Shown: positions 8,271 to 18,932, counted from the stretch's first letter. The stretch: 64,000 bases of DNA from Alphaproteobacteria bacterium (GCA_009694135.1 SHVS01000013.1:1-64000), one strand, 5' to 3'. Notes: generated from the letters alone by a model not told the origin. Numbers and translations: made by a program.

Positions 8271-10973
8271 CTAGCCCGTCGCGCCTGGTTTGGCGCGCGG
8301 CTTTTTGGCTTTTGGCTTGCTCGCCGGGGTCTTCTTGGTCGGCGCGGACTTCGCTTCACCCGTAGTGGCGGTCGCGGCTTTGCCGGCTTTGGCTGTGCGC
8401 GCCGGCTTCGTCGCTTTGGGCGCGGCGCTCTTCCCGCCGCGTTTGCCGCGCCCCGGTTTTGCCGGCATGGCCGCGCGCGCGGCGAGCAGTTCCACGGCGG
8501 AAGCGAGCGTAAACCCCTCGACCTCAGCGCCCTTGGGCAGGGTAGCGTTGATCTTGCCGTGCCGTGCATAGGCGCCGTAGCGACCTTCCATGATATCGAC
8601 CGGCTTGCCGTCCGTCGGATGCGCGCCGAGCGAGCGTAAAACTTTTCCGCCCCGGCCAGGGCCACGCTTCGCCTTGTCAGCGATCAGGGCGACCGCGCGA
8701 TTGACGCCGATGTCCAGAACTTCGCGCGCATCGGGCACCGAGGCATAGGTGCTGCCATGTTTCACATAGGGGCCGAAACGCCCGATCCCGGCCGTTATCG
8801 GCGCGCCGTCTTCTGGGTGCTTGCCGATTTCGCGCGGCAAGGCGATGAGCGCCAGCGCGGTCTTGAAGTCGATATCGCCGGGGACCCAGCCTTTGGGCAG
8901 CGCCACGCGCTTGGGCTTGGTCTCGCCCTCGGCTTCGCCGAGTTGCAGATAGAGTCCGAACGGCCCGCGCTTCACCGCGACGTGCAGCCCGCTCGTCGGC
9001 TCGATGCCGAGCACCAGTGGAAGCGCGATCGCCGCGCCATTGGCCTCGGCGCCGCCTTCGAGCTGCAACGGGCGGGTGAATTTGCACTCCGGATAATTGG
9101 CGCAGCCGACGAACGGGCCGTGGCGGCCGAGCTTGATATTGAGCTTTCCGTCGGCGCAGGCGGGGCAGGCGCGCGGGTCCTTGCCATCCGCGCGCGGGGG
9201 GAAGAAATGCGGCCCGAGCGCTTCATCGAGCGCGTCGCGCACGGCGGTGCCGGTCAGCTCCTTGGCGTGACTCACGGCCTCGGCGAAGGCGCGCCAGAAA
9301 GCGCGCAGCACGTCCTTCCACCCGATCCGTCCGCCGGAGATATCGTCGAGCTGCTCTTCGAGCTGCGCCGTGAAATCATATTCGACATAGCGGCTGAAGA
9401 AGCTGGCCAGGAACGCGGTGACGATCCGCCCGCGATCTTCGGGAATGAACCGCTTGCGGTCGAGACGCACATAGTTGCGATCGCGCAGCACTTGCAGGAT
9501 CGAGGCATAGGTCGAAGGCCGGCCGATGCCCAGCTCTTCCAGCTTCTTGACCAGGCTCGCTTCTGAATAACGCGGCGGCGGCTGGGTGAAATGCTGCGCC
9601 GGCGTGACGGACTCGCGCGCCAGCGCCTCGCCTTCACGAATCTCCGGCAGGCGGCGATCGTCCTCGTCCTCGCCGTTGTCGTCGTGATCCTCGCGATAGA
9701 GCTTGAGGAAACCGTCGAAGGCGATCACCGCCCCGGTGGCGCGGAGCATCACCTTGCCGTCGGGCGAGGCGAGATCGACCGTGGTCTGGTCGAGCTGCGC
9801 GCTTGCCATCTCCGCCGCCATCGAACGCCGCCAGATCAAGTCGTAGAGCTTGCGCTCCTCCGCGCCCATGCCGCGCGGCAAATCCTGCGGCCGGCGGGAC
9901 GGATCGGTCGGGCGGATCGCCTCATGCGCTTCTTGCGCGTTCTTCGCCTTGGTCTGATACAGGCGCGGCGCCTCGGGCACATAGTTGGGCCCGAATTCCT
10001 TGCCGATCGCGGCGCGCAAGCCCTCGATCGCATCGCGCGACAGCGTTACGCTGTCGGTACGCATATAGGTGATCAATCCGACGGTCTCGCCGTCCAGCTC
10101 GATACCTTCATAGAGGCGCTGCGCGAGACGCATGGTCTGCGACGCGCCGAGGCCGAGCTTGCGCGAGGCCTCTTGCTGCAAGGTCGAGGTCGTGAACGGC
10201 GGCTGCGGGTTGCGCTTGACGCGCTTTTTCTCGACCGAGGAGGCCTTGAAGTTTTGGGCCTCGATCGCCTTGACCGCGGCGGTGGCCGCCGCCTCGTTCG
10301 GCAGGCCGAATTTGTCGAGTTTCTTGCCGCCGACCTGGGTGAGATGCGCGCTTAACGCATCGCCGCGCAGAGTGCGGAAGCCGGCGTCCACGGTCCAGTA
10401 TTCCTGCGGCTTGAATACCTCGATCTCGGCCTCGCGCTCGCACACCAGCCGCAGCGCGACCGATTGCACGCGGCCGGCCGAACGCGCGCCCGGCAGCTTG
10501 CGCCACAACACCGGCGAGAGCGAGAAGCCGACGAGATAGTCGAGTGCGCGCCGCGCCAGATAGGCCTCGACCAAATCGTCGTCGAGATCGCGCGGGGCGG
10601 AGAAAGCCTCCTTGATCGCGCGCGAGGTGACTTCGTGAAACACCACGCGCTTGACCAGCTTGCGGTCCAAAAGCCCGCGCTCGCGTAACACCTTCTCGAT
10701 GTGCCAGGAGATCGCCTCGCCCTCGCGGTCCGGGTCGGTCGCGAGGTAGAGCGTATCGGCGCCCTTCAACGCTTGGGCAATTGCCTTCAGCGCTTTATCG
10801 GCACGCTCGTCCACCTCCCACAGCATGGTGAAGTCTTCGTCGGGCAGGACCGAGCCGTCCTTCGATGGCAGGTCGCGCACATGACCATAGGAGGCGAGCA
10901 CCCGGTAGTCGTCCCCCAGGTACTTATTGATGGTCTTCGCCTTCGACGGCGACTCAACGACAACCACTTTCAC
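8271..10973 (-). CDS. topA: DNA topoisomerase I (type IA)
   Basis: Relaxes negative supercoils by transient single-strand cleavage. It is 900 residues. The Toprim domain has Glu7 (VVVESPSKAK) and the acidic DPDREGE motif at 80-86. The active-site tyrosine is Tyr303 in ITYMRTDS. A four-cysteine zinc finger (CPAC...C...C) lies near residue 600, followed by repeated C-terminal beta domains (about 650-840) and a long Lys/Ala/Pro-rich tail (about 845-900) likely to bind DNA without sequence specificity. The start is GTG, with gaggag upstream. It sits between dprA and rnr, a conserved alphaproteobacterial order. Confidence 0.95.
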   Translation of the reverse strand: MKVVVVESPSKAKTINKYLGDDYRVLASYGHVRDLPSKDGSVLPDEDFTMLWEVDERADKALKAIAQALKGADTLYLATDPDREGEAISWHIEKVLRERGLLDRKLVKRVVFHEVTSRAIKEAFSAPRDLDDDLVEAYLARRALDYLVGFSLSPVLWRKLPGARSAGRVQSVALRLVCEREAEIEVFKPQEYWTVDAGFRTLRGDALSAHLTQVGGKKLDKFGLPNEAAATAAVKAIEAQNFKASSVEKKRVKRNPQPPFTTSTLQQEASRKLGLGASQTMRLAQRLYEGIELDGETVGLITYMRTDSVTLSRDAIEGLRAAIGKEFGPNYVPEAPRLYQTKAKNAQEAHEAIRPTDPSRRPQDLPRGMGAEERKLYDLIWRRSMAAEMASAQLDQTTVDLASPDGKVMLRATGAVIAFDGFLKLYREDHDDNGEDEDDRRLPEIREGEALARESVTPAQHFTQPPPRYSEASLVKKLEELGIGRPSTYASILQVLRDRNYVRLDRKRFIPEDRGRIVTAFLASFFSRYVEYDFTAQLEEQLDDISGGRIGWKDVLRAFWRAFAEAVSHAKELTGTAVRDALDEALGPHFFPPRADGKDPRACPACADGKLNIKLGRHGPFVGCANYPECKFTRPLQLEGGAEANGAAIALPLVLGIEPTSGLHVAVKRGPFGLYLQLGEAEGETKPKRVALPKGWVPGDIDFKTALALIALPREIGKHPEDGAPITAGIGRFGPYVKHGSTYASVPDAREVLDIGVNRAVALIADKAKRGPGRGGKVLRSLGAHPTDGKPVDIMEGRYGAYARHGKINATLPKGAEVEGFTLASAVELLAARAAMPAKPGRGKRGGKSAAPKATKPARTAKAGKAATATTGEAKSAPTKKTPASKPKAKKPRAKPGATG

Positions 10974-11023
10974 GGGGACGCACGTCTCCTCGTTGGAATC
11001 GGGCGAAGCCGATGGGCGTAGCG

Positions 11024-12148
11024 TTATGCTAGGGCGACGCGGTTGCCCGGTTGGCGCTCGATTCTGCCGGCCAGCTCGAGTTCGAGCAGGACAGCGCGGA
11101 CGACGACCGCAGACAATTGGTGGGCGCGCACCAATTCGTCAATGGCGATCGGCGCCGGCGACAGGCTTTCGATCACCGCCGCGCGCGCCTCCGCAAGCTG
11201 GTCTTCGGTCGGCATCTCCGCGGGCCCGGACATGAATTCGACCTCCTTTGGCTCCTGGAGCGGCTGGCGCCAAATTGGGTCGAGCACGGTTAACACATCA
11301 TGAGCGCCTTCGGTCAAGCTCGCTCCTTGGCGGATCAGGCGGTTGGCGCCGGTGGAGCGCGGGTCGAGCGGCGAGCCGGGCACGGCGAACACCTCGCGCC
11401 CCTGTTCGAGCGCCATGCGGGCGGTAATGAGCGAGCCGGATTGCTCGGCGGCCTCGACCACCACCACCCCGGCGCAAAGCCCGGAAATGATCCGGTTGCG
11501 GCGAGGGAAGTGGCGCCCCTGCGGTTCGATCCCCAGCGGGATTTCCGACAGGATCACCCCCTCGGCCTTGATGCGCTCATAGAGCTTACGATTTTCCTCG
11601 GGGTAGACCACGTCGACGCCGCCGGCCATGACCGCGACCGTGCCGCCCCCGTCTGTGCCGCGCGCCAACGCGCCGGCGTGCGCGGCGGCATCGATGCCGC
11701 GCGCGAGGCCAGAGACCACGACGACTTTGGAGGCCGCCAAGTCTCCCGCGAGTGTCTCGGCAAACCTGCGGCCGATGAGCGAGGCGTTGCGCGCGCCGAC
11801 CACTGCGACCGCGCGCCGCTCCAGCAGATGCACATGTCCGAGGGCGCATAACACCGGCGGCGCGTCATCGATCTCCGCCAGCGCGCGCGGATAGTCCGGC
11901 TGGCCGATATGCAGCGCGTGTCCGCCGAGCCGGGCGAGAGCGTCGAGCTCGGCCTCGACCGAGGCGCGATCCGGCGGGGTCAAGGGCCGGGCGCGGCCGC
12001 CGCGGCGCGCGAGCAGCGGCAGCGCCTTGAGCGCCTCGGACGCGGTGCCAAATCGCCGCAAGAGCTGGGCGAAGGTGATCGGGCCGACGTTTTCGGTGCG
12101 GATCAGCCGCAGCCGGTCGATCCGCTCCTGGTTCGACAGCCCGGCCAT
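11024..12148 (-). CDS. dprA: DNA-processing protein DprA (Smf)
   Basis: Binds incoming single-stranded DNA and loads RecA during natural transformation. It is 374 residues. A helical N-terminal SAM-like region (1-70) is followed by the Rossmann-like DprA domain (about 75-285), with the signatures VVGARNAS, SGLARGIDAAAH and GSLITARMALEQGREVFAVPG. A C-terminal winged-helix DML1-like segment (about 310-370) follows. The start ATG overlaps the plsY stop by one base. No competence pilus genes are nearby. In alphaproteobacteria dprA is usually retained in this location whether or not the species is known to be competent. Confidence 0.93.
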   Translation of the reverse strand: MAGLSNQERIDRLRLIRTENVGPITFAQLLRRFGTASEALKALPLLARRGGRARPLTPPDRASVEAELDALARLGGHALHIGQPDYPRALAEIDDAPPVLCALGHVHLLERRAVAVVGARNASLIGRRFAETLAGDLAASKVVVVSGLARGIDAAAHAGALARGTDGGGTVAVMAGGVDVVYPEENRKLYERIKAEGVILSEIPLGIEPQGRHFPRRNRIISGLCAGVVVVEAAEQSGSLITARMALEQGREVFAVPGSPLDPRSTGANRLIRQGASLTEGAHDVLTVLDPIWRQPLQEPKEVEFMSGPAEMPTEDQLAEARAAVIESLSPAPIAIDELVRAHQLSAVVVRAVLLELELAGRIERQPGNRVALA

Positions 12149-12762
12149 TAGCGCGACTCGCCGATGCGCGGCTCGATCCCTTTGACCAGGCGGGTGAGAT
12201 TCTTCGCATGCTTGGCCCAGATGAGCAGCGCCAGCGCCAGGCCCAGCTCGGCTGTCTGTCGTTCGCCGAACAGCAGCGCATAGGCCGGGATATGCGCGGT
12301 CGCCAGCAAGGCCGCGAGCGACGAGGTGCGCGACAGCACGGCCACGGCCAGCCAGGCGAGGCAGACCAAGACGCCGACCGGCGGCGTGAACACCAACAGC
12401 GCGCCGAGGCTGGTGGCTACGCCCTTGCCGCCGCGAAAGCCGAGCCAGAGCGGAAACATGTGGCCGAGCACGACCGCGATCGCCGCGACGAAACCGATGT
12501 CGGGGCCATAGGTGAGCGCCAGCGCCACCGCGGCCGCGCCCTTGCAGGCATCGAGCGCCAGGGTTGCGGCGGCAATGCTCTTGTTCCCCGTGCGCAGCAC
12601 ATTGGTCGCGCCGATGTTGCCCGAGCCGATGCGGCGCAAGTCGCCAAGCCCGGCCAGCCGGGTGAGCAGCAGCCCGAACGGGATCGAGCCGATCAAATAG
12701 GCGAGCGCGACCGCCGTCAGGTAATAGGGCCAGACATAGGCCCAGTTAATCGGATGCGGCAT
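12148..12762 (-). CDS. plsY: Glycerol-3-phosphate acyltransferase PlsY
   Basis: Integral membrane enzyme that transfers acyl groups from acyl-phosphate to glycerol-3-phosphate, the first step of phospholipid synthesis. The product is 204 residues from MPHPINW, with about five to seven hydrophobic segments. The family motifs are present: GSIPFG (substrate region), GSGNIGATNV and GFRGGKGVATS. The open frame continues 36 codons upstream, into the pyrC-like gene, but that part is not PlsY-like. The chosen start overlaps the end of the pyrC-like gene by 17 bases. PlsX, its partner, is not in the window. Confidence 0.92.
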   Translation of the reverse strand: MPHPINWAYVWPYYLTAVALAYLIGSIPFGLLLTRLAGLGDLRRIGSGNIGATNVLRTGNKSIAAATLALDACKGAAAVALALTYGPDIGFVAAIAVVLGHMFPLWLGFRGGKGVATSLGALLVFTPPVGVLVCLAWLAVAVLSRTSSLAALLATAHIPAYALLFGERQTAELGLALALLIWAKHAKNLTRLVKGIEPRIGESR

Positions 12763-14047
12763 CGGCGTCGAATACGCTGCGCCCATCGACCACCGTGCGC
12801 AGCACACGGCCCTGCAAGGGACGCCCGTCGAATGGGGTGTTCTTCGACTTCGAGCGGAAGCGCGAAGCATCGACCTGCCAGGCGCGGCCCGGGTCGAACA
12901 GCAGCAGATCGGCCGGGGTGCCGACCGCCAGCTTCCCGAGCTTCAGTCCAAGCAACTCCGCTGGGCGGCGGGTCAGGCGATCGAGCGCCGCGATCAACGT
13001 GAGCTTGCCCTGCTCGACCAACTCGAGGGTGAGCGGCAGCAGCGTTTCCAGCCCGATAATGCCGGGCGCGGCCTGGGCGAAGGGCAGGCGCTTTGAGTCC
13101 TGGTCCTGGGGCGAATGGTCCGACGCGATTACGTCGATAGTGCCATCGGCCAGGCCGGCGACCACGGCTTGCCGATCTTCCTCGCTGCGCAGCGGCGGCG
13201 AGACTTTGGCGAAGGTGCGCCAGTCGCCAACCGCCAGCTCGTTGAGGGCGAAGTAATGCGGGGCGGTGTCGCAAGTGACCGGCTGTCCCTCGGCCTTGGC
13301 GCGGCGGATGCGCGCGATCGCGGCGGCAGTCGAAACATGCGCGGCGTGGTAGCGTCCGCCGGTCATGGCGGCGAGGGTCAGATCGCGCTCGAGCATGACC
13401 AGCTCGGCCTCGGCCCGAATGCCGGACAGGCCGAGCCTGGTCGCCATCTCGCCGGCATTCATGTCGCCGGTCGCAAGGGAGGGCTCTTCCGGATGCTGCA
13501 TGATCAGCGCGTTGAAGCCCTGGGCATAGGTCAGTGCCCGCGCCATCACCGCTGCCGAGGCCACGGCGTGGCGGCCATCGGTGAAGGCCAGAGCGCCGGC
13601 CTCCTGCAATAGCCCGATCTCGGTGATTTCCAGGCCGGCCAGCCCGCGCGTCACGGCGGCGTGGCAGAACACTTTTACGAGTTTCGCCTCGCGCGCGCGG
13701 CGGGCGATGAATTCGACCAGCGCCACATCGTCGATCGGCGGATGGGTATCGGGCAGGGCGACGATCGCCGTCACGCCGCCGGCGACGGCCGCGCGCGATG
13801 CGGAGAGGATGTCCTCTTTGTGCTCTTCGCCCGGTTCGCACAGCTGCACGCGCATATCGATCAGCCCGGGGGCAAGCACCGCGCCGCCGCAGTCGATGCG
13901 CTCCGCGCCTTCGGGGATGCCAGCGTTAAAGAGTCGGGGACCGAGCCCGGCGATCTTGCCGTCTTCGGTGAGCAACCCGCCGGGCGCGTCGAGCCCGCTC
14001 GTCGGATCGATCAGCCGTGCATTGAGATAGGCGACCTTGCGCGTCAT
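12746..14047 (-). CDS. pyrC: Dihydroorotase-like protein lacking the HxH metal motif (PyrC')
   Basis: Member of the dihydroorotase family encoded directly after pyrB, with a 4-base ATGA overlap. It is 433 residues with the amidohydrolase fold intact. The N-terminal zinc motif that is normally DxHxH reads DMRVQ at 64-68, so both histidines are replaced by Arg66 and Gln68. Later residues ([17 protein letters not shown]) are partly kept. In pseudomonads a similar inactive partner is required for aspartate carbamoyltransferase assembly, and PyrB-linked inactive copies are known elsewhere. I infer a structural role with PyrB, and a true dihydroorotase elsewhere in the genome. Confidence 0.85.
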   Translation of the reverse strand: MTRKVAYLNARLIDPTSGLDAPGGLLTEDGKIAGLGPRLFNAGIPEGAERIDCGGAVLAPGLIDMRVQLCEPGEEHKEDILSASRAAVAGGVTAIVALPDTHPPIDDVALVEFIARRAREAKLVKVFCHAAVTRGLAGLEITEIGLLQEAGALAFTDGRHAVASAAVMARALTYAQGFNALIMQHPEEPSLATGDMNAGEMATRLGLSGIRAEAELVMLERDLTLAAMTGGRYHAAHVSTAAAIARIRRAKAEGQPVTCDTAPHYFALNELAVGDWRTFAKVSPPLRSEEDRQAVVAGLADGTIDVIASDHSPQDQDSKRLPFAQAAPGIIGLETLLPLTLELVEQGKLTLIAALDRLTRRPAELLGLKLGKLAVGTPADLLLFDPGRAWQVDASRFRSKSKNTPFDGRPLQGRVLRTVVDGRSVFDADAASD

Positions 14048-15045
14048 CGGCCTTCGCCTGACCGAAGTCGGCCGGCTTCGGCCGACGCAGGTCGGTTGCG
14101 GGCCTCACCCGGGGCGCGTGTCAGCAAATCGAGGCAGGCCATGCGCACGGCCACGCCCATCTCCACCTGCTCGCGGATGACGCTGCGGTCGATGTCGTCG
14201 GCCAGCACGCTGTCGATCTCGACGCCGCGGTTCATCGGCCCGGGATGCATGATCAGCGCGTCAGGCTTGGCGTAAGCCAGCTTGGCGTAATCGAGGCCCC
14301 AGAAGTGGAAATACTCGCGCACCGAGGGCACGAAGGTGCCCTGCATGCGCTCGCGTTGCAGGCGCAGCATCATCACGATGTCGCAGCCGTCCAACCCGCG
14401 GCGCATGTCATGGAACACCTCGACGCCCAGCCGCTCGATCGCCGAGGGCAAAAGCGTGGGCGGAGCGACGACGCGCACCCGCGCGCCGACCGCGTTCAGC
14501 AGGTAGATATTCGAACGCGCGACCCGGCTGTGGCGCACGTCGCCGCAGATCGCCACGGTCAGCCCCTGCAAGCGGCCCTTGCGCCGGCGGATGGTGAGCG
14601 CGTCGAGGAGCGCCTGGGTCGGGTGCTCATGGCTGCCGTCGCCAGCATTCACGACCGCGCAATCGACCTTCTCCGAGAGAAGCTTCACCGCGCCGGAGTC
14701 GCCGTGCCGGATCGCCAGCACATCCGGCTGCATCGCATTCAGCGTCATCGCCGTGTCGATCAGCGTCTCGCCCTTCTTGATCGAGCTGGAGGCGACGGAG
14801 ATGTTGATCACGTCGGCGCCCAGCCGCTTGCCCGCCAGCTCGAAGCTGATGCGTGTGCGGGTCGAGGTCTCGAAGAACAGGTTGATGAGCGTGCGACCGC
14901 GCAAGGTTGCGAGCTTCTTCTCGCGCTGGCGGTTGGTCTGCACATAGGAATCGGACAGATCGAGGATCAACCCGATCTCTTGGGGCGATAGCCCCTCGAT
15001 ACCCAAAAGGTGCCGGTGCGGAAAGGAGAGGTCGTTCAGACTCAT
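14044..15045 (-). CDS. pyrB: Aspartate carbamoyltransferase catalytic subunit
   Basis: Catalyses carbamoyl phosphate plus L-aspartate to N-carbamoyl-L-aspartate, the committed step of pyrimidine synthesis. It is 333 residues. The carbamoyl-phosphate loop STRTR is within [13 protein letters not shown] (about 55-67). The HPTQ motif is within [12 protein letters not shown] and the aspartate-site motif is HPGPMNRG. The last 20 or so residues after the usual end (LLTRA) are an Arg/Gly-rich extension encoded by a palindromic segment at 14067-14086. No pyrI regulatory subunit is adjacent, in line with the PyrB/PyrC'-type complex suggested by the overlapping downstream gene. Confidence 0.95.
   Translation of the reverse strand: MSLNDLSFPHRHLLGIEGLSPQEIGLILDLSDSYVQTNRQREKKLATLRGRTLINLFFETSTRTRISFELAGKRLGADVINISVASSSIKKGETLIDTAMTLNAMQPDVLAIRHGDSGAVKLLSEKVDCAVVNAGDGSHEHPTQALLDALTIRRRKGRLQGLTVAICGDVRHSRVARSNIYLLNAVGARVRVVAPPTLLPSAIERLGVEVFHDMRRGLDGCDIVMMLRLQRERMQGTFVPSVREYFHFWGLDYAKLAYAKPDALIMHPGPMNRGVEIDSVLADDIDRSVIREQVEMGVAVRMACLDLLTRAPGEARNRPASAEAGRLRSGEGR
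14067..14086. repeat. Palindrome within the 3' end of pyrB
   Basis: Arms at 14067-14074 and 14079-14086 (gtcggccg / cggccgac) are perfectly complementary around a GCTT loop. The element is translated as part of the unusual PyrB C-terminal extension, just before the pyrB stop / pyrC start overlap. It could be a small inserted palindromic unit, or an RNA hairpin affecting translation of the downstream gene. Confidence 0.4.
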
Positions 15046-15087
15046 TAAAGTCTGGACCCTAGAGACCGTTTCGGTCGGCTACAAGGG

Positions 15088-15573
15088 TTAGCGGCCAGAT
15101 TGGGGCGGGCGTCGCCGCAGGAAATCGAGCGCGCCCTGGAGAATGTAGGCGGCGGCCAGTTTATCCACGAGTTGGGCCCGGCGGGCGCGGCTCAGATCGG
15201 CTTCGTCGGTTAACGCGCGTTCGACCGCCGCCGTCGACAGGCGCTCGTCCCAGAAGGCGAGCGGCAGGTCAATGACCTCGGTCAGGTTGCGGGCGAAGGC
15301 GCGGGTCGCCTGGGCGCGCGGCCCGTCGCTGCCATCCATGTTGATTGGAAGCCCGAGCACCAGCCCGCCGACTCCGTGCTCGCGGATGATTGCGGCGAGC
15401 CGGGCGGCGTCCGGCTTCAATTTGGTGCGCTTGAGCACGACCAGGGGCGAGGCGATCGACCGGCCGGGATCGGACAGGGCGAGGCCGATGGTCTTGGTCC
15501 CCAGATCGAACCCCAACAGTCGCGCCTCCTTGGGCAGGGCGGCGGCCAGCGCGTCGAGGGTCGTGATCGGCAT
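15088..15573 (-). CDS. ruvX: Holliday junction resolvase-like pre-16S rRNA nuclease (YqgF)
   Basis: RNase H-fold protein involved in 5'-end maturation of 16S rRNA. It is 161 residues from MPITTLD. Visible are the first catalytic Asp in [17 protein letters not shown], the [15 protein letters not shown] loop and the WDERLST motif carrying the second acidic residue; a third acidic site lies in [11 protein letters not shown]. The frame is open far upstream, antisense to gatC, but that part is not homologous, so the internal ATG was taken. It is divergent from gatC and likely the first gene of the minus-strand run into pyrB. Confidence 0.9.
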   Translation of the reverse strand: MPITTLDALAAALPKEARLLGFDLGTKTIGLALSDPGRSIASPLVVLKRTKLKPDAARLAAIIREHGVGGLVLGLPINMDGSDGPRAQATRAFARNLTEVIDLPLAFWDERLSTAAVERALTDEADLSRARRAQLVDKLAAAYILQGALDFLRRRPPQSGR

Positions 15574-15694
15574 GGCCCCTGATAGCCACGCCACCGCCGC
15601 CTGTCGAGTTGAACCCCGCCCCTCGCGCTGCTGTTGCGCCTTTCCGCGGGCCTCTGCTAGCGTCCGCGCCTCATTCCGCAAGGGGTTGCCCGAG

Positions 15695-15982
15695 ATGGCG
15701 CTCGACGAAGCGACGATGCGCAAGATCGCGCGGCTGGCCCGCATCCGCCTTAACGACGGCGAGGTCAAGCCGTTCGCCGCCGAGCTTGACGGGCTGCTCG
15801 GCTGGATCGAGCAGCTGAGCGAGGTGGACACTGCCGGGGTCGCGCCGATGACCAGCGTCGTCGCCATGAAGCTCCCGCAGCGCGCCGATAGGGTGACTGA
15901 TGGCGGCGACGCCGCCGCCATATTGGCCAATGCGCCCGAGACGGTCGACGGCTATTTCGTCGTGCCGAAGGTGGTCGAGTGA
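15695..15982 (+). CDS. gatC: Asp-tRNA(Asn)/Glu-tRNA(Gln) amidotransferase subunit C
   Basis: Small stabilising subunit of the GatCAB transamidosome, which converts mischarged Glu-tRNA(Gln) or Asp-tRNA(Asn). It is 95 residues, normal length, with the family pattern [12 protein letters not shown]...[11 protein letters not shown]...[11 protein letters not shown] and ending YFVVPKVVE. An aagggg element lies upstream of the ATG. The stop overlaps the gatA GTG start by 4 bases, so the three subunits form one operon. Presence of gatCAB suggests indirect Gln-tRNA or Asn-tRNA charging. Confidence 0.95.
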   Translation: MALDEATMRKIARLARIRLNDGEVKPFAAELDGLLGWIEQLSEVDTAGVAPMTSVVAMKLPQRADRVTDGGDAAAILANAPETVDGYFVVPKVVE

Positions 15983-17454
15983 CCACGGAGATGACGCTCA
16001 CCCAGGCGCGCGCGGCGCTCGCTCAGCGGAAGATTTCGGCGCGCGAGCTTACGACCGCGCATCTGGCGGCGATCGAGAATGCCAAGGTGCTCAACGCCTT
16101 CATTACGCTGACGGCCGAGCGCGCGCTGGCAATGGCCGATGCGTCCGATGCGCGGTTGAAGCGCGGCGAGGGGGGGCTCCTTGAAGGCGCGCCGCTGGCG
16201 ATCAAGGATCTGTTCTGCACCCAGGGCGTGCGCACCACCGCCGGGAGCAAGATCCTCGACGGCTTCACGCCGCCCTATGAATCCACCGTCAGCGCCAAGC
16301 TATGGCAGGCGGGCGCGGTCATGCTCGGCAAGGCCAATCTCGACGAATTTGCCATGGGATCGAGCAACATGACCTCGGCCTATGGGCCGGTTATCAACCC
16401 ATGGAAGGCCAAATCCGGCCCCGCCAAGGGGCGCGATCTGGTGCCGGGCGGGTCATCCGGCGGTTCGGCCAGCGCGGTCGCGGCGCGGCTCGCGCTCGGC
16501 GCCACCGGCACTGATACCGGCGGCTCGATCCGCCAGCCGGCGGCGTTCTGCGGCATCACCGGCATCAAGCCGACCTATGGCCGCTGCTCGCGCTGGGGCA
16601 TCGTCGCCTTCGCGTCGTCGCTCGATCAGGCCGGGGCCTTCGCGCGCACCGTCGAGGACACGGCGCTGCTGCTGCGCGCCATGGCCGGGCATGATCCGAA
16701 GGATTCGACCAGCGCCGCTATTCCGGTGCCCGACTATGCCGCCGGGCTCAATGGCGGGGTCAAGGGCCTGCGCGTCGGCATCCCGAAGGAATACCGGGTC
16801 GATGGCATGCCCGAGGCGATCGACAAGCTGTGGGTCAAGGGCGCCGAGTGGCTCAAGGCCGGCGGCGCGGAGATTGTCGAAGTCTCTCTGCCGCACACGA
16901 AATACGCGCTGCCGTGCTACTACATCGTGGCCCCGGCGGAGGCGTCCTCGAATCTTGCCCGCTATGACGGCGTGCGTTTCGGGCTGCGCGTCCCGGCCGA
17001 TGATTTGATCGGCCAATACGAGGCGACACGCGCCGCCGGCTTCGGGCGCGAGGTCAAGCGCCGCATTCTCATCGGCACCTATGTGCTCTCCGCCGGCTAT
17101 TACGACGCCTATTACCTGCAGGCGCAAAAGGTGCGCGCGCGCATCGCCGAGGATTTCACCAAGGCCTATGAGCGCTGCGACGTGATCCTGACGCCGACCG
17201 CGCCCTCGGCTGCCTTCGCCATCGGCGACCAGCTGGACGACCCGATCGCGATGTATCTGAACGATGTCTTCACCGTGCCGGCCTCGCTCGCCGGGCTGCC
17301 GGGGATTTCGGTTCCGGCCGGGCTGGACGCCCATGGCCTGCCGCTCGGCTTGCAGCTGCTTGGCCGCGCCTTCGACGAGACCACGGTGCTGCGCGCCGCC
17401 AAGGCGCTGGAGGACGCGGCCGCTTTCACCCATCGCCCGGAGCCGCTCCCATGA
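15979..17454 (+). CDS. gatA: Asp/Glu-tRNA amidotransferase subunit A (amidase)
   Basis: Glutaminase subunit that releases ammonia for GatB. It is 491 residues with the amidase-signature Ser-cisSer-Lys triad at Lys76 (APLAIKDLF), about Ser159 (GGSSGGSA) and Ser183 ([11 protein letters not shown]). The start chosen is the GTG overlapping the gatC stop; an in-frame ATG four codons later is an equally possible start. Its stop overlaps the gatB ATG by four bases. It is complete and highly conserved through its length. Confidence 0.95.
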   Translation: MTTEMTLTQARAALAQRKISARELTTAHLAAIENAKVLNAFITLTAERALAMADASDARLKRGEGGLLEGAPLAIKDLFCTQGVRTTAGSKILDGFTPPYESTVSAKLWQAGAVMLGKANLDEFAMGSSNMTSAYGPVINPWKAKSGPAKGRDLVPGGSSGGSASAVAARLALGATGTDTGGSIRQPAAFCGITGIKPTYGRCSRWGIVAFASSLDQAGAFARTVEDTALLLRAMAGHDPKDSTSAAIPVPDYAAGLNGGVKGLRVGIPKEYRVDGMPEAIDKLWVKGAEWLKAGGAEIVEVSLPHTKYALPCYYIVAPAEASSNLARYDGVRFGLRVPADDLIGQYEATRAAGFGREVKRRILIGTYVLSAGYYDAYYLQAQKVRARIAEDFTKAYERCDVILTPTAPSAAFAIGDQLDDPIAMYLNDVFTVPASLAGLPGISVPAGLDAHGLPLGLQLLGRAFDETTVLRAAKALEDAAAFTHRPEPLP

Positions 17455-18917
17455 GCGATAACCTGATTCAGGGCGAGACCGGCGCCTGGGAAGTCGTGAT
17501 CGGCATGGAGGTCCATGCCCAGGTCGCGTCCAAGGCCAAGCTGTTTTCCGGCGCCTCGACCGCCTTCGGCGCCGCGCCCAATTCGCAGGTGAGCCTGGTC
17601 GATGCCGCCATGCCCGGCATGCTGCCGGTGATCAACGCCGAATGCGTACGCCAGGCGGTGCTGACCGGCCTCGGCCTCAAGGCGGCGATCAATTTGGTGA
17701 GCGTCTTCGACCGCAAGAATTATTTCTATCCCGACCTGCCTTCAGGCTATCAGATCAGCCAGTACAAACAGCCGATCGTTGGCGAGGGCGTGCTCGTGCT
17801 CGATCTCAAGGACGGCGGACAGCGCGCGATCGCCATCGAGCGCCTGCATCTGGAACAAGACGCCGGCAAGTCGCTGCACGACCAGCATCCGAGCAAGACC
17901 TATATCGATCTCAACCGCGCCGGGGCGGCGTTGATGGAGATCGTCTCCAAACCCGATCTGCGCTCGGGCGAGGAGGCGGCCGCCTATCTGGAGAAGATGC
18001 GCTCGATCCTGCGTTACATCGGCTCCTGCGACGGCAATATGCAGGAAGGCTCGATGCGCGCCGATGTGAATGTCTCGGTGCGGAAGCCGGGCGGCCCCTT
18101 GGGCACGCGCTGTGAGATCAAGAACGTGAACTCGCTGCGCTTCGTCCGCCAGGCGGTCGAATACGAAGCGCGCCGGCAGATCGAGCTGCTTGAAGGCGGC
18201 GGCACGGTGACCCAGGAAACGCGGCTGTTCGACAGCGGCGCGGGCACGACGCGCACCATGCGCTCGAAGGAAGAAGCGCATGATTATCGCTACTTCCCCG
18301 ATCCCGATCTCCTGCCGCTAGAACTCGATGCGGCTTGGGTGGAGAAACTGAAAGCCGGCTTGCCTGAACTCCCCGATGAGAAGAAGCAGCGTTTCGTGGG
18401 CGACTATGGGCTGTCCGCCTATGACGCCGGGGTTTTGGTCGCCGAACGCGCCACCGCCGATTTCTTCGAGACGGTGGTCGATCCGAAGGGGAAAAAGCGC
18501 GATCCCAAGCAAGCCGCCAATTGGGTCCTCTCCGAGTTGTTCGGCCGGCTCCACAAGGACGGCAAGGACATCGCCCAATCGCCTGTATCCGCGGAAAATC
18601 TCGGCGGTTTGCTCGATCTATTAGCCGATGCGACGCTCTCCGGCCGCCTGGCCAAAGACGTGTTCGCGGCGATGTTCGATAGCCGCCGCCCGGCGGCCGA
18701 CATCGTCGCCGAGCGCGGGCTGAAACAAGTGACTGACACCGGCGCTCTGAGCGCGGCGGTCGAACAGGTGCTCGCCGCCAATCCGACTCAGGTGGCGCAA
18801 TACAGAGCCGGGCAAACCAAGGTGATCGGCTTCCTGGTCGGCCAGGTGATGAAGGCGACCAGCGGCAAGGCCAATCCGCAAGCGGTCAACGCGTTGTTGC
18901 ACAAGGCGCTCGGCTAA
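17451..18917 (+). CDS. gatB: Asp/Glu-tRNA amidotransferase subunit B
   Basis: Kinase/amidotransferase subunit that phosphorylates the mischarged aminoacyl-tRNA and accepts ammonia from GatA. It is 488 residues. The N-terminal catalytic cradle (about 10-300) includes the conserved GMEVHAQ segment, the [13 protein letters not shown] motif and EDAGKS-like metal and nucleotide residues ([10 protein letters not shown]). The C-terminal helical and YqeY-like tail domain (about 300-488) binds tRNA. Last gene of gatCAB; a downstream hairpin on the opposite strand belongs to the cold-shock gene. Confidence 0.95.
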   Translation: MSDNLIQGETGAWEVVIGMEVHAQVASKAKLFSGASTAFGAAPNSQVSLVDAAMPGMLPVINAECVRQAVLTGLGLKAAINLVSVFDRKNYFYPDLPSGYQISQYKQPIVGEGVLVLDLKDGGQRAIAIERLHLEQDAGKSLHDQHPSKTYIDLNRAGAALMEIVSKPDLRSGEEAAAYLEKMRSILRYIGSCDGNMQEGSMRADVNVSVRKPGGPLGTRCEIKNVNSLRFVRQAVEYEARRQIELLEGGGTVTQETRLFDSGAGTTRTMRSKEEAHDYRYFPDPDLLPLELDAAWVEKLKAGLPELPDEKKQRFVGDYGLSAYDAGVLVAERATADFFETVVDPKGKKRDPKQAANWVLSELFGRLHKDGKDIAQSPVSAENLGGLLDLLADATLSGRLAKDVFAAMFDSRRPAADIVAERGLKQVTDTGALSAAVEQVLAANPTQVAQYRAGQTKVIGFLVGQVMKATSGKANPQAVNALLHKALG

Positions 18918-18932
18918 CCACCTGGACATCGG

